This document shows positions 49,190 to 59,263 of a stretch of 64,000 bases of DNA, in pieces. The position numbers were made by a program, and so were the translations under genes. The DNA is from Levilactobacillus tujiorum (lineage in GTDB: Bacteria > Bacillota > Bacilli > Lactobacillales > Lactobacillaceae). Position 1 is the first letter of the stretch. Each line of letters opens with the position of its first letter. The stretch covers positions 1 to 64,000 of the forward strand of contig NZ_JAAXLK010000007.1 of NCBI RefSeq assembly GCF_012641185.1, given 5' to 3'. The notes under the pieces are model-generated. The model ran no database searches, was not told the origin of the DNA, and saw only the letters and a list, made by a program, of their open reading frames with translations.

Positions 49190-49202
49190 AAACACGAACA
49201 TT
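49190..49202. promoter_or_regulatory. Possible PurBox upstream of purR
   Basis: AAACACGAACATT resembles the PurR-binding PurBox core (CCGAACAWT) with two mismatches to the longer consensus; AACCGAAATG nearby is a weaker match. A -10 like TATGCT follows at 49203. Autoregulation of purR is known in relatives. Confidence 0.4.
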
Positions 49203-49256
49203 TATGCTAAAATTGGGCTTACAATTAACTCTAAAGAAATAGTTGAGGTGAAGAGG

Positions 49257-50096
49257 TTGAAAGTCAGAAGAAGTGACCGGTTAGTCGACATGACCCGGTA
49301 TTTATTAGAACGGCCGCACCAATTAGTGTCTTTGACATTTTTTGCTGCGCGGTATGAGTCGGCCAAGTCGTCCATCAGTGAAGATTTGACGATTCTGAAA
49401 CGGACCTTCCAAGCACGCGGTACCGGTCTGCTGGAGACCGTACCTGGCGCCGCTGGTGGGGCCCGCTTTATCCCTTACATTTTAAGAGAAGAAGCCGAAC
49501 AATTTGTAGATGAAATGATTACTGAATTGTCTGAAGCCGACCGGTATCTCCCCGGAGGCTACGTCTACATGTCAGATATTTTAGGCCGGCCAGCAGCGTT
49601 ACGCCAAATTGGCCGGATTCTGGCAACCCAGTATTTGAATCAATCCGTTGATGTGGTCGTAACGGTGGCGACGAAAGGGATTCCGTTGGCGCAGAGCGTG
49701 GCCAACTACCTGAATGTGCCGTTTGTGATTGTCCGGCACGATTCACAGATTACGGAAGGCTCGACGGTTAGTGTGAACTACGTCTCTGGATCGACTAAAC
49801 GAATCGAACGGATGGCGCTGTCCAAACGAAGTGTTAAGCCTAATTCACGAGTTCTGATCGTGGATGATTACATGAAGGGTGGCGGCACCGTTGGTGGTCT
49901 GCGCTCACTCGTGGACGAATTCGATTCACAACTTGCCGGCGTAGCGGTCTTTGCCGAAGGTGACTTTGATGGGCAACGCACGGTCAGCAAGTACACGTCA
50001 TTACTGAAGATCCAAACCTCGGATGAACAAATTCGAGTGGCCCCAGGCAATTACCTGACCCAAATCTTTGGCGATGACCACAATTCATTAAATTAG
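49257..50096 (+). CDS. purR: Purine operon repressor PurR
   Basis: About 279 residues. The N-terminal winged helix ([19 protein letters not shown], then [12 protein letters not shown]) is followed by a phosphoribosyltransferase-like effector domain with the PRPP loop [13 protein letters not shown] near residue 200. In Firmicutes PurR represses purine genes and is released by PRPP. TTG at 49257 is preferred because it gives the family N-terminus MKVRRS and lies 6-8 bases after GAGGTG; GTG at 49248 is the alternative. glmU follows 11 bases later. Confidence 0.94.
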   Translation: MKVRRSDRLVDMTRYLLERPHQLVSLTFFAARYESAKSSISEDLTILKRTFQARGTGLLETVPGAAGGARFIPYILREEAEQFVDEMITELSEADRYLPGGYVYMSDILGRPAALRQIGRILATQYLNQSVDVVVTVATKGIPLAQSVANYLNVPFVIVRHDSQITEGSTVSVNYVSGSTKRIERMALSKRSVKPNSRVLIVDDYMKGGGTVGGLRSLVDEFDSQLAGVAVFAEGDFDGQRTVSKYTSLLKIQTSDEQIRVAPGNYLTQIFGDDHNSLN

Positions 50097-50107
50097 GAGA
50101 TATCGGT

Positions 50108-51487
50108 ATGAGCACTAGAAATACGATTATCCTCGCAGCCGGCAAGGGCACGCGGATGAAGTCAAAGTTGTACAAAGTTTTACATCGCGTTTGTGGCAAG
50201 GCCATGGTAGACCACGTCTTAACGCAAGTGGAAAAGACCAACATGGATAAAGTGGTTACCATCGTGGGTTATGGTGCCGATGAGGTCAAAGCAACGTTGG
50301 GTGATCGGACCCAATATGCTCTGCAAGCGAAGCAATTGGGGACTGGGGATGCGGTCTTACAAGCGGAACCTATCCTGAAAGATGAAGAAGGCACGACCCT
50401 GATTGTGAGTGGGGATACGCCGTTATTTCAGGCGGAAACCTTTGATGATCTGTTCGCCTACCACGAAGCCAAGCATGCTGCAGCCACCATTTTAACTTCC
50501 GTGGCGCCAGACCCAACCGGTTACGGACGGATTGTGCGGAACAATATTGGTATCGTGGAGAAGATTGTGGAACAAAAGGATGCCAGCTCCGAAGAACAAG
50601 AAATTCATGAAATCAATACTGGGGTTTACGTCTTCGACAATAAAAAGTTGTTCGCAGCGCTGCACCAGACCTCCAATGACAATGCGCAGGGGGAATACTA
50701 CCTGACCGACGTGATTGAAATCTTGAAGCACCAAGGAGACATCGTAGCGGCCTACAAGATGGCTGATTTCGACGAATCCATGGGCGTTAACGACCGGGTC
50801 GCCTTGGCGAATGCCACGAAGATTATGCGCCAACGGATTAACGAACAGCACATGCGTGACGGGGTGACATTAGTTGATCCCGAAACCACGTACATTGATG
50901 CTGACGTGAAGATTGGGGCCGACACAATCATTGAACCAGGTGTTCTGTTGAAAAGCCACACGGTAATTGGTGATGACTGCTACATTGGCGCGCACTCCGA
51001 ATTGCGGAATGCCACGCTGGCAGATCACGTCACGGTGACGTCTTCATTATTGGAAGATTCCGATATGGCTAGTGGATCTAACATTGGCCCTAACAGTCAT
51101 CTGCGGCCAGAATCTCACATTGGGCCTAAGGTACACTTGGGTAACTTTGTGGAAGTCAAGAAGGCCACGATTGGTGAAGGCACCAAGGTCGGTCATTTGA
51201 CGTATGTGGGCAATGCCAAGTTAGGCAAGAATATTAACGTTGGCTGTGGTGTGGTCTTTGTGAATTACGACGGCAAAAACAAGCACGAGACGACGGTTGG
51301 TGACGATGCCTTTATCGGCTCTAACTCGAACTTAGTGGCGCCGTTGACGGTAGCGGATCACAGCTTTATTGCGGCCGGCTCAACGATTACCGACGCTGTC
51401 AACAAGTTTGATATGGCCATTGCGCGGCAACGTCAGACTAACAAACCCAATTATTACCAGAAACTCCCTTATCGTGGTGAAGATTAA
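50108..51487 (+). CDS. glmU: Bifunctional GlcNAc-1-P uridylyltransferase / GlcN-1-P acetyltransferase
   Basis: A 459-residue enzyme making UDP-GlcNAc for peptidoglycan and wall polymers. The uridylyltransferase domain carries [18 protein letters not shown] at residues 8-25 and SGDTPLF near 100. The C-terminal left-handed beta helix (about 255-450) has hexapeptide repeats and the acetyltransferase residues in [13 protein letters not shown] and [20 protein letters not shown] (shown as VNYDGKNKH). An AGGAGAT site precedes the ATG. Confidence 0.96.
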   Translation: MSTRNTIILAAGKGTRMKSKLYKVLHRVCGKAMVDHVLTQVEKTNMDKVVTIVGYGADEVKATLGDRTQYALQAKQLGTGDAVLQAEPILKDEEGTTLIVSGDTPLFQAETFDDLFAYHEAKHAAATILTSVAPDPTGYGRIVRNNIGIVEKIVEQKDASSEEQEIHEINTGVYVFDNKKLFAALHQTSNDNAQGEYYLTDVIEILKHQGDIVAAYKMADFDESMGVNDRVALANATKIMRQRINEQHMRDGVTLVDPETTYIDADVKIGADTIIEPGVLLKSHTVIGDDCYIGAHSELRNATLADHVTVTSSLLEDSDMASGSNIGPNSHLRPESHIGPKVHLGNFVEVKKATIGEGTKVGHLTYVGNAKLGKNINVGCGVVFVNYDGKNKHETTVGDDAFIGSNSNLVAPLTVADHSFIAAGSTITDAVNKFDMAIARQRQTNKPNYYQKLPYRGED

Positions 51488-51570
51488 GGTGAAGGTCTTG
51501 TGTTTCGAGACCCGATAGCATAAAATTATTGTAGTAAATTCTGGCAGACTATCTGCTATTGGAGGAAATT

Positions 51571-52551
51571 ATGGCTACGCAATATTTTGACCCTAAACTA
51601 AAGATTTTTGCGTTAAACTCCAACAAGCCGTTGGCACAAAAAATTGCTAACGAGGTTGGTGTTGAATTAGGGAAAACTTCGGTGGACCGGTTCAGTGACG
51701 GCGAAATTCGCATTAACATCGAACAGAGTGTCCGGGGAAGCCACGTTTACGTGATTCAATCAACGTCGGCTCCCGTCAACGACAATTTAATGGAATTGTT
51801 GATCATGATTGATGCCTTACGGCGTGCGAGTGCGGCCACCATCAACGTGGTCATTCCGTACTACGGTTATGCACGACAAGATCGCAAGGCGCGGTCACGG
51901 GAACCAATTACAGCCAAGTTGGTAGCAAACATGCTCCAAACGGCTGGGGTTACCCGGGTACTGGCCTTAGACCTGCATGCTGCTCAGATCCAAGGATTCT
52001 TTGATGTGCCCGTTGATCACTTAATGGGGGCACCACTGTTGGCCGACTACTTCTTGACCAATCATTTGGATGAAGATGCTGTGGTGGTTTCACCTGACCA
52101 TGGTGGGGTGACCCGTGCGCGGGCCTTGGCTGAATTCTTGAAAGCACCGATCGCAATTATCGACAAGCGTCGCCCACGGGCTAACGTGGCCGAGATCATG
52201 AATATTATCGGGGACGTTAAGGGCAAGCGCTGCATCATGATTGATGACATGATTGATACGGCAGGAACGATCACCTTGGGGTCACAAGCGTTGATGGACG
52301 CTGGTGCCAAGGAAGTCTACGCTAGCTGTACGCATCCGGTGCTGTCTGGTCCAGCGATTGAACGGATTAAGAAGTCACCAATTAAGAAGTTAGTGGTAAC
52401 GGATTCCATTCAATTGACTGCTGATAAGCAGATTGAAAAGGTTCAACAAATTTCAGTTGGTCCCCTGATTGGTCAAGCCATCAAGCGGATCAATGAAAAC
52501 CGGCCGGTCAGCCCATTGTTCAAGAACCGTTTCCGGAGTCACGAACAATAA
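51571..52551 (+). CDS. prs: Ribose-phosphate pyrophosphokinase
   Basis: A 326-residue class I PRPP synthase joining ribose-5-phosphate and ATP. It has the catalytic flexible loop with [11 protein letters not shown] near residue 105, [12 protein letters not shown] near 135 (Mg-binding), and the PRPP/ribose-phosphate loop [13 protein letters not shown] near 225. PRPP made here is both the purine precursor and the PurR inducer, in keeping with the purR-glmU-prs order also found in Bacillus. GGAGGAAATT sets the start. Confidence 0.97.
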   Translation: MATQYFDPKLKIFALNSNKPLAQKIANEVGVELGKTSVDRFSDGEIRINIEQSVRGSHVYVIQSTSAPVNDNLMELLIMIDALRRASAATINVVIPYYGYARQDRKARSREPITAKLVANMLQTAGVTRVLALDLHAAQIQGFFDVPVDHLMGAPLLADYFLTNHLDEDAVVVSPDHGGVTRARALAEFLKAPIAIIDKRRPRANVAEIMNIIGDVKGKRCIMIDDMIDTAGTITLGSQALMDAGAKEVYASCTHPVLSGPAIERIKKSPIKKLVVTDSIQLTADKQIEKVQQISVGPLIGQAIKRINENRPVSPLFKNRFRSHEQ

Positions 52552-52566
52552 ATTGAGATCAAAAAA

Positions 52567-52602
52567 ACTTGAGCGGCGCAGGGCGTTGGCTCAAGTTTTT
52601 CT
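52567..52602 (+). terminator. Terminator of prs
   Basis: AACTTGAGC / GCTCAAGTT stem with T-run just past the prs stop. Confidence 0.9.
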
Positions 52603-52675
52603 TTTCTCCACAAAGGTTGGAAGAACCAATACGCTTATCAGATAGGACCACAGCCTGAAAGGTCTGCTAACCACT

Positions 52676-53106
52676 CACCTGCGGCTGGCAGAGATTCCAC
52701 CTGCTGTGGGGACCGCCTGCGGCCTGGGGAGCGGTCCTCCGGCTCGGTTTGAAACCTGACAGAATCGTCAGTTTCCAAACGCGTCCCACACTGTAAGCCG
52801 AGAATCGGCTAACACCGTCGACACAGCTGGCTCCATTTCTGCCCTCCTCCGGTTAAGGTAGTCTTGGAATGGTAAAATGGCTTAAGCCGTATGAGCGTCA
52901 GTGCTTAGGCAATGGTATTGATAGCTTCTAGGTAGCCGTGAGTGAGTCAAATTTGGGCTCAGCCGTGGGATTTACCAAGTGATTTTCTTGGTAAATGGCG
53001 TCTTTGAGACGTGTTTCTCGGCTCAAAGCGAGGTCAGAGACCGGTTTGTGGCTCTGACCGTCCTGCCCACAGCGTTCCAGCCCAAATTTGGCGAACGGTA
53101 AGGCGG
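52676..53106 (+). repeat. Structured intergenic repeat, copy G (complete)
   Basis: A 431-bp copy, very close to D and F. The last stem of the 3' lobe is GGTCAGAG/CTCTGACC, and the lobe is closed by CAAATTTGGGCT/AGCCCAAATTTG. It starts about 75 bases after the prs terminator. The rest of the gap (53107-53309) shows no other feature. Confidence 0.85.
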
Positions 53107-53309
53107 GATGTATCATCCAACCTTTAGTTTTAAATAATAATTTGATCAAGTAAGCGAAAATTTTTCATCGGTGGTTGTTAAGTCAGGATAACAGATGAAC
53201 TCGGTAGTGTTTGTGGCCTAATCTAGTGGATGTGGTTACGATTAGAGCAAGTGTAGACTGCCGGTCGACTGAGTAGACTAACCAGCGAGAAGTGAAGGGA
53301 GTTTAGACA

Positions 53310-53660
53310 ATGAAGAGTTGGCAGAGATGGACCACAGGCTGGGTAGCTGGTGGTCTACTGGTCGGATTAGCCATGCGCATCCTGGGACAGCCGCTGATGG
53401 TCATCGGTAATTTGCTGTTTATGGTCGGGTTGGCCCTGATCGTTTTTGGCTTAATCTGCGTGTTAGCCAAAGGGCATCTATTCACGGGGTGGCGGCACCG
53501 CCGGAAGAAAGGGCAAGATCCTTTGCCTGGTGAGAAGGTTGGCGTGCGGCACGTTGCCAGCGTGAAGAATTCGCCGATTGTGGTGAATGGGGGCGCGCGC
53601 TTTGGCCTGTTGGCTGGCGCAATTTATATCGTGGCAGGGGTTATTTTGACGCTATTTTAG
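53310..53660 (+). CDS. DUF3899-like small membrane protein
   Basis: 116 residues with an N-terminal hydrophobic pair (about 10-30 and 33-52), a basic cytoplasmic loop (WRHRRKKGQ) and a C-terminal transmembrane helix (about 95-115). This arrangement, with FTGWRHRRKKG and a final AGxxL helix, resembles the DUF3899 family of unknown function. It is followed after ~20 bases by a methyltransferase gene that also starts with membrane helices. Confidence 0.6.
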   Translation: MKSWQRWTTGWVAGGLLVGLAMRILGQPLMVIGNLLFMVGLALIVFGLICVLAKGHLFTGWRHRRKKGQDPLPGEKVGVRHVASVKNSPIVVNGGARFGLLAGAIYIVAGVILTLF

Positions 53661-53679
53661 CAGTTTAGGGGGAGTGGAC

Positions 53680-54402
53680 ATGATGGCAAAAGTGAAAACG
53701 GGGATTGATGCACCAGCGGTACCCATCAGTTATGAATTGGTCGGATTGGTATTTCTGGTCAATGCGGCATTTACCAAACCAGATCAAGGACGGATGGGGA
53801 TTATTTTAGTCGGACTCCTGTGTATCATCGCGGGATTGGTATTTCTGCGCACGTCGTTGATTGGTAAGCAACACATTTGGCAGAAACTATTGGATGATGT
53901 TGGGGTGGACCCCGACAGCCAAGCCTTGGATTTAGGGTGCGGCCACGGGGCGGTTTTGAACCAAGTGGCCCAACGATTGACGTTGCCGGGAACCGTGACA
54001 GGCGTTGATCTGTGGCGTTCGCGCGACCAGTCAAAGAACTCGCTAGCGGTCACGCGGGCTAATTTAAAAGTCTGGGGCGTGTCTGATCGCACTAGCCTGG
54101 TGACGGCGGACATGACCGACCTGCCATTGACGGCAGAGAAGTATGATTTGGTGACCACCAGCTTTGCCCTGCACAATATTAAGCCAGCGGCACAACGAAA
54201 GCAGGCATTGCGGGAAGCAACGCGGGTATTGAAGTCACAGGGTGCCTTGCTCATTGTCGATACCGGCCATCACCGCCACGAGTACCAGCAGACGCTAGAG
54301 CAATTGGATTGTCGAATCGTTAGGGTGCGCCGGCTAGGGATTAACGGTTGGTGGACCGGCCCGTGGATGGCGAGCTATGAGTTGTGGGCTGTCAAGAATT
54401 AA
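53680..54402 (+). CDS. Membrane-associated class I SAM methyltransferase
   Basis: About 240 residues. Two hydrophobic segments (about 15-33 and 37-55) precede a class I methyltransferase domain: motif I ALDLGCGHGAVL near residue 85, VTGVDLW (motif II acidic residue), TADMTDLP and TSFALHNIK, all expected for UbiE/small-molecule methyltransferases. The substrate is unknown; membrane attachment suggests a lipid or hydrophobic target. The start is one of three nearby codons behind GGGGGAG. Confidence 0.82.
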   Translation: MMAKVKTGIDAPAVPISYELVGLVFLVNAAFTKPDQGRMGIILVGLLCIIAGLVFLRTSLIGKQHIWQKLLDDVGVDPDSQALDLGCGHGAVLNQVAQRLTLPGTVTGVDLWRSRDQSKNSLAVTRANLKVWGVSDRTSLVTADMTDLPLTAEKYDLVTTSFALHNIKPAAQRKQALREATRVLKSQGALLIVDTGHHRHEYQQTLEQLDCRIVRVRRLGINGWWTGPWMASYELWAVKN

Positions 54403-54414
54403 ACAAGTATGGTC

Positions 54415-54449
54415 AAAGGGTCTGAGATGTCGTTCTCAGACCCTTTTTG
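54415..54449 (+). terminator. Terminator of the methyltransferase gene
   Basis: AAAGGGTCTGAGA / TCTCAGACCCTTT stem with T-run. Confidence 0.92.
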
Positions 54450-54521
54450 TATCGTCGGAGGGACGTAATCAAATATACGCCAGTGGGCAGTTAGTTCTAT
54501 AAGTGGTGTCAATTGAGTATG

Positions 54522-54549
54522 AAAAAAGCCCGGGAACTATCCCCCGGAC
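54522..54549 (-). terminator. Terminator of the HAD-phosphatase cluster
   Basis: GTCCGGGGG / CCCGGGC-type stem followed by six T on the minus strand, about 25 bases past the stop of the gene ending at 54573. Confidence 0.8.
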
Positions 54550-54572
54550 TCCAACAAATAGCTATATTGAAC

Positions 54573-55382
54573 TTACTTTAAAGCGTACTTACGAATAGCC
54601 GCGGCCACACCATCTTCGGCGTTCGTCAGCGTTACCGCTTGGGCGGCGTCCTTGATTTCGTCAATGGCATTGCCCATGGCCACACCCAGACCAGCGTATT
54701 GGATCATGGTTAGGTCGTTACCTTGGTCACCCAGAGCCATGACTTCATCGGCAGTGAAGCCTAGTTTGGCAGCCAGTTCGCCCAGCGTGTTTCCTTTGCT
54801 GGCCTTCTTGTTCATGACTTCGATGAAGAATGGCGTGCTTTGAACGACGTAGTAACGGTCACGGATCTCTTGGGGGATCTCCTTGTTGACGCGGTTGATA
54901 ATGTCAGGATCATCCACGAACATAGCCTTCGAAATCGTCAGGTTGCGGTCCATTTCGCCAACTTCGCGGTAGCGGATCAACATCCGGACTAAGTTGCTTT
55001 CAAAGATGGTGTAACCGCTGATATCCTTGTTGGCCGTGTAGATGTAATCCGGCGTTTCGATTTGGAAGTGAATTTGTAACTTCCGGGATAGGGCTTCAAG
55101 GTCGATGTAATCGTCGAAGCTCAGGGAGTGGTTGGTCATCATTTTGCCGGATACCGTTTGCGAGACCGAGCCGTTGTAGGTGATGGCGTATTGCTCGTCA
55201 CCACTGATGCCGAGGGCGTCCAAGTAAGGCTGAACCCCAGTTAATGGGCGGCCAGTACATAGGACAACCTTGATGCCTTGAGCTTTGGCTGCTTGGACAG
55301 CGTCGATCGTCGCCTGGGCCAATTCATTCTTCTCGTTAAGTAGGGTACCGTCAATATCAATCGCAATCATCTTAATTGTCAT
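54573..55382 (-). CDS. HAD-superfamily Cof-type sugar phosphatase (paralogue 1)
   Basis: A 269-residue phosphatase of the Cof/YidA group that acts on sugar phosphates. Motif [10 protein letters not shown] (nucleophile Asp near residue 8), motif II LCTGRP near 41, motif III with the Lys of KASKGNTL near 197, and motif [14 protein letters not shown] near 215 are present, with a C2-type cap between. It has AAAGGAG upstream. It is paralogous to the next gene over its whole length, a tandem duplication. Both follow an HD-hydrolase gene in one apparent operon. Confidence 0.93.
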   Translation of the reverse strand: MTIKMIAIDIDGTLLNEKNELAQATIDAVQAAKAQGIKVVLCTGRPLTGVQPYLDALGISGDEQYAITYNGSVSQTVSGKMMTNHSLSFDDYIDLEALSRKLQIHFQIETPDYIYTANKDISGYTIFESNLVRMLIRYREVGEMDRNLTISKAMFVDDPDIINRVNKEIPQEIRDRYYVVQSTPFFIEVMNKKASKGNTLGELAAKLGFTADEVMALGDQGNDLTMIQYAGLGVAMGNAIDEIKDAAQAVTLTNAEDGVAAAIRKYALK

Positions 55383-55403
55383 GTTGTTATCAATTCTCCT
55401 TTG

Positions 55404-56222
55404 TTATGCTAAATCTGGGTTCAATGCGTATTTATAAATGGCCGCCGCCACGCCATCAGCGGCATTGGTGAGCGTCGTCACGTCGGCAATCGCTTTGACG
55501 CGGTCGTTAGCGTTTCCCATGGCGACACCCAGTCCGGCGGTCGTGATCATTGGTAAATCGTTGTCCTGGTCGCCCAGTGCCATCACAGCGGTGAGTGGGA
55601 CGTGTAGATACTGCGCCAGTTGACGGAGTGCGTGACCTTTGTTGGTCTGGGGATGCATGACCTCGATAAAGTGAGGATCAGTTCTTACGACGTAAAAGCG
55701 TTGCGCCAATCTGGTGGGCAAATGCAGGGCATCAATTTTAGCCACCTCGTCGATGAAAACAGCGGTCGGCATCACCAGCTGAGAGGGCATCTCCGTGGCT
55801 TCACAGAAGCGGAGCGGTAAATGGACCAGTTGGCTTTCTTTGACCGTGTAACGGCTAATATCGCGGTTAGCCGTGTACAAATGCTTAGGGGTGACGACGT
55901 GAAAGTGAACCTGAGCCTGACGGGCAAAAGCCTCAAGATCCACGTAGTCCGCGTAAGTCAACGTTTGCTGGGCTAAAATGCGGCCAGTCGTCGTCTGCGC
56001 TAAGGAGCCATTGTAGGTGATGACGTATTGCTGTGGATCAGCGGCTAGTCCGAGGGCCTCCAGGTAGGGTTGCACCCCGGATAGCGGGCGACCGGTACAC
56101 AAGACGATTTTGATCCCGGCCGCTTGGGCTGCGTGAATAGCGGTGATGGTGGCGGCGGTTAATTCATTGCGGGGATTGAGCAAGGTGCCGTCAATATCCA
56201 CCGCGATTACCTTGATAGTCAA
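55404..56222 (-). CDS. HAD-superfamily Cof-type sugar phosphatase (paralogue 2)
   Basis: A 272-residue paralogue of the preceding protein. The same motifs are present: [25 protein letters not shown] (with the conserved Lys) and MALGDQDNDLPM. It starts at TTG just after the TAA of the HD gene, with AAGGA within that gene's end, so translation is coupled. The cap domains differ more than the cores, so the two phosphatases may have different sugar-phosphate preferences. Confidence 0.92.
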   Translation of the reverse strand: MTIKVIAVDIDGTLLNPRNELTAATITAIHAAQAAGIKIVLCTGRPLSGVQPYLEALGLAADPQQYVITYNGSLAQTTTGRILAQQTLTYADYVDLEAFARQAQVHFHVVTPKHLYTANRDISRYTVKESQLVHLPLRFCEATEMPSQLVMPTAVFIDEVAKIDALHLPTRLAQRFYVVRTDPHFIEVMHPQTNKGHALRQLAQYLHVPLTAVMALGDQDNDLPMITTAGLGVAMGNANDRVKAIADVTTLTNAADGVAAAIYKYALNPDLA

Positions 56223-56223
56223 T

Positions 56224-57591
56224 TTAATCAGTGTCCTTTAGGTCAACCAACTGGTCGTTGTGAATGTAGCTGCTGAATTCATCGAAAATCGGTTGGAAGA
56301 TCTCGGGGGTATCGTCGCCCGGATTCAACATTTCCTTAGGAAAGAAGAAGCGTTGGTCACCCGTGAATTTGCCGCGAATGGCGTTGACGAGATCAGACAC
56401 CGTTGAGAGCTCCCGGAGACTGCCATCGGGTTCTTGGAGCTCGATCTGGGTGAGGGGATGGGTGACTTTAGGATCGTAGGCGTCATCGTAGGGCAAATCG
56501 TAACTGTTATCGGTGGCCGTGTAGTAGTCGGTGTTAAAGCCGACCGAGCTGATCATGTCCCGCAGATGTGGCAGTTGGTCCTGCGTTGTTTCGTCAAAGA
56601 TCACACTCTTGAGAGGCTTGCGGTCCAAGAAGCGGTGGGCCAGATCCGCCAAGATTTCGTCGGGGGATTGCCGCCAGTGGGTGAAGTAGGTGGTCAGCAC
56701 CCCGTCATCGAGATTCAGGTAGTCTTCTAAGTCAAATTGATGGTTAAAGAAGGGCAGTAACAGGTGGGGAATGAAACTTTCGTCACTCTTACCGGCCTGA
56801 TACAGTTCGTTGGCGCGACCGAGTAAATGGTCCAGAATGACTTCCATAGCTCGGGATACCGGATGGAAGTAGACCTGTTGATACATCTGGAAGCGACTGA
56901 CGATGTAGTCCTCAACGGCATGCATCCCGTTCATCGCAAAGGCAATGCCGTCTTTATAAGGCCGCATAACCCGCAGAATCCGGGTCAGATCAAATGTGCC
57001 GTACTCGGTTCCAGTGAAGTAGGCGTCCCGGAGGAGATAGTCCATGCGGTCGGCGTCAATTTGACTGGAGATCATCTGCACCACTTGAGGATTCGGGTAG
57101 GTCTTTTGAATCACGCTGGCAACCTCCTGGGGGAAGGTCGGGCTGACACGCCGCAAGATCTGATTGACCTCTGTTTTGGGCGATGTCAGGATTTCGGCGG
57201 TGATGGCCTCGTGATCCGTGTGAAAGATGTGTTCAAAGGTGTGGGAGTAAGGACCGTGGCCGATGTCATGGAGGAGGGCGGCACACAGGGCAGTCAACCG
57301 CTCATGGTCATCCCAACCGCCATCGCCAGGTATTTTAGTCGGATAGTTGCGCTGGAAATTGTCGCAAATTCGGCGGGTGACTTCGTAGACTCCTAGTGAA
57401 TGGGTGAACCGGGAGTGTTCCGCGCCGTGGAAGATCAGTGAGGCGGTGCCTAGCTGTTTAATGCGTCGAAGCCGCTGAAACTCGCGGGTGTTGATCAGAT
57501 CTAAAATAACCTGGTGCTGAACGTAAATATAGTTGTGGACGGGGTCCCGAAAGACTTTTTCCCGGGGCAGTCGTGCGGTTGCATAGCTCAC
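56224..57591 (-). CDS. HD-domain phosphohydrolase (YwfO-like)
   Basis: A 455-residue dGTPase-like protein. The HD signature is visible: a His in AEHSRFTHSLGVYE (about residue 60), HD in LLHDIGHGPYSHTFEH (about 110) and the later Asp in SSQIDADRMDYLLRD (about 180). YwfO of Bacillus and its enterococcal relative are dNTP triphosphohydrolases. It is the first gene of a minus-strand operon with the two HAD phosphatases. In Bacillus ywfO lies near the lipL gene; here too the neighbour upstream is a LipL-like gene. Confidence 0.9.
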   Translation of the reverse strand: MSYATARLPREKVFRDPVHNYIYVQHQVILDLINTREFQRLRRIKQLGTASLIFHGAEHSRFTHSLGVYEVTRRICDNFQRNYPTKIPGDGGWDDHERLTALCAALLHDIGHGPYSHTFEHIFHTDHEAITAEILTSPKTEVNQILRRVSPTFPQEVASVIQKTYPNPQVVQMISSQIDADRMDYLLRDAYFTGTEYGTFDLTRILRVMRPYKDGIAFAMNGMHAVEDYIVSRFQMYQQVYFHPVSRAMEVILDHLLGRANELYQAGKSDESFIPHLLLPFFNHQFDLEDYLNLDDGVLTTYFTHWRQSPDEILADLAHRFLDRKPLKSVIFDETTQDQLPHLRDMISSVGFNTDYYTATDNSYDLPYDDAYDPKVTHPLTQIELQEPDGSLRELSTVSDLVNAIRGKFTGDQRFFFPKEMLNPGDDTPEIFQPIFDEFSSYIHNDQLVDLKDTD

Positions 57592-57626
57592 AGTGATTCC
57601 TCCTTACAGAATATTTTTAACAAAGA

Positions 57627-58460
57627 CTAGTGGGTGGTTAAGCGGGGTTGGCGCTTGGCCATCTGCGCAGTGGCGCGCTCTAAACTCGTTTTAAATCGGG
57701 GGGCGGCCATCATGGCGGCCAATTTTCCCCGACCAATGCGTAGCCCAGCTGTAGAACAGGCCGTCAGGAAACGTTGCTCTGCGTCGGCAACGGTGAGCGG
57801 CTGATTGAGGAGAGCAGCCGTAGTCGTCATGACCGCCGGATCAACGTCGGGGAATTGCCAGTCGTTGGTGTGATCGCCCAGTCCTGCCCGGTAGAAGTCA
57901 CGGACAAGATTTCCCCGTAGTGCTTGGTCGCCGGTGACGCTGAGGTACAGCATCGTCACTAACGCTTGGGGACTCCGGCGTTGTGCAATGCCCGCAATCT
58001 TCAAGCCATCGACGCTGAGGTCATAATCGCCGGGGCAATAGGACCGGGTAATTTCGTAGTGTTTGAGGTCGAGCTCGGGCCAGGCGGCAGTGACTAATTG
58101 GGTCATTTGCGCATAGGCCGCTTCAACGCTGAGGGCGGGCGTCGCCAGTGGCGCAAAGAGCGAGACGTTAAGGACGCCCCCGTCAGCGACAACGGCGAGT
58201 CCCCCGGAATTGCGCAAGACAACGTCATAGCCAGCATGGCTGACGGCCCTGATAGCCGCCGATAGCTGCGGCAGTCGTTTATCCTTTAACCCCATAATCA
58301 CGGTGGGGGCCATCGTCCAGAAATGTAAGATCGGTTGTTTGAGAACCGGAACTAGATCCAGTAGCGCATTGGTATAACCAAATGCCTGATTTTTCTGGTC
58401 GCTTGGGATGGGCGTGCTCACCACCTGAATACTATCGGTTGGTAATGTTAACGAGTCCAT
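57627..58460 (-). CDS. LipL-like octanoyl/lipoyl transferase
   Basis: A 277-residue member of the biotin/lipoate protein ligase fold. Features are LRNSGGLAVVADGGVLNVSLF (split as LRNSGGLAV and GVLNVSLF), then SYCPGDYDLSVDGLKIAGIAQRR with the catalytic Cys in SYCPGDYD and the conserved Lys in GLKIAG. This cysteine distinguishes LipL-type GcvH:E2 amidotransferases from ATP-using ligases, and gene order beside ywfO supports LipL. It would move octanoyl or lipoyl groups to 2-oxoacid dehydrogenase E2 subunits. Monocistronic or first in the minus-strand cluster. Confidence 0.8.
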   Translation of the reverse strand: MDSLTLPTDSIQVVSTPIPSDQKNQAFGYTNALLDLVPVLKQPILHFWTMAPTVIMGLKDKRLPQLSAAIRAVSHAGYDVVLRNSGGLAVVADGGVLNVSLFAPLATPALSVEAAYAQMTQLVTAAWPELDLKHYEITRSYCPGDYDLSVDGLKIAGIAQRRSPQALVTMLYLSVTGDQALRGNLVRDFYRAGLGDHTNDWQFPDVDPAVMTTTAALLNQPLTVADAEQRFLTACSTAGLRIGRGKLAAMMAAPRFKTSLERATAQMAKRQPRLTTH

Positions 58461-58778
58461 TACCTCACCTGCTTTCGTGTAATGGTTTCAATGTCACCAT
58501 TATACTAGAAAACTGGGGCGGCGTCATGGTCTGGACCAATTATCCCGTGGTAATTTGGGCTTGGCGTGGTTTTCAATTTGAAAAGGAGTCGAGATCAAAG
58601 CCACAATTTGCCTTCAGCCCCGGACTAATAGCACTAATCGTCCTTGGCCGTGCTCGCAGGGTTTAGATAGACCGGGTAAATTGTCCACGTAAGCTTATCC
58701 TTGAAACACAAAAGGTAGGTTTTCCCCGAAAAATGAACTATAATTAATCCAGACAATTCACGGAAGGGAAGTGTGCAG

Positions 58779-59219
58779 ATGGATCAATTATCAGCGGGGG
58801 TGCCCGTCATGATTCACCTAGAGACCCATATCAAACAAAATGATGATGTTTCTGATTACCAATTAGATGTTGATGGTCAGCTTGTCCAAATGGGCGATAA
58901 CTTATATTTACGTTACCTAGAACCTGATGATGACACGGGAGAAAAGACGCCAGTGACGATGAAGTTTACACCGGAGGGTGAAGTTCACCTGACGCGCAAC
59001 GCCGAAGCGGAATTGCGGTTGCACTTCATCAGTGGAAAACGCGTAACGGCCCGGTATAACACGCCTTACGGGATTATGCCGATTGAAACGGTCACGCCAT
59101 ATTTGGAGACCAGTTTCAAGGAACGGCCGTTTAGTGGAAACGTTAAGATTGATTATTTGCTCTATGCTGGTGAAGAATTAGTCGGGAACTATAAGATTAG
59201 ATTGCAATTTACGGCATAA
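58779..59219 (+). CDS. DUF1934 (YwiB-like) protein
   Basis: About 146 residues, predicted as a small beta-barrel of the calycin-like DUF1934 family. Typical features are GDNLYLRYLEP, VTMKFTPEGEVHLTRN and YLLYAGEELVGNYKIRLQF. Function unknown; it is encoded near rpoE in many Bacilli, as here. ATG at 58779 is preferred to GTG at 58773 for its spacing from GGAAGGGAA. A TATAAT-like -10 is at about 58740. The gap 58461-58770 shows only promoter regions. Confidence 0.82.
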   Translation: MDQLSAGVPVMIHLETHIKQNDDVSDYQLDVDGQLVQMGDNLYLRYLEPDDDTGEKTPVTMKFTPEGEVHLTRNAEAELRLHFISGKRVTARYNTPYGIMPIETVTPYLETSFKERPFSGNVKIDYLLYAGEELVGNYKIRLQFTA

Positions 59220-59263
59220 GCGAGTATCATATTTCGTAGACTGTGGAAAGGACGTGCACCAGT

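Noticed and set aside
58461-58770. A gene in the gap between the LipL-like gene and the DUF1934 gene
   Set aside because: Short frames only, no ribosome binding site or family resemblance; it looks like two promoter regions.
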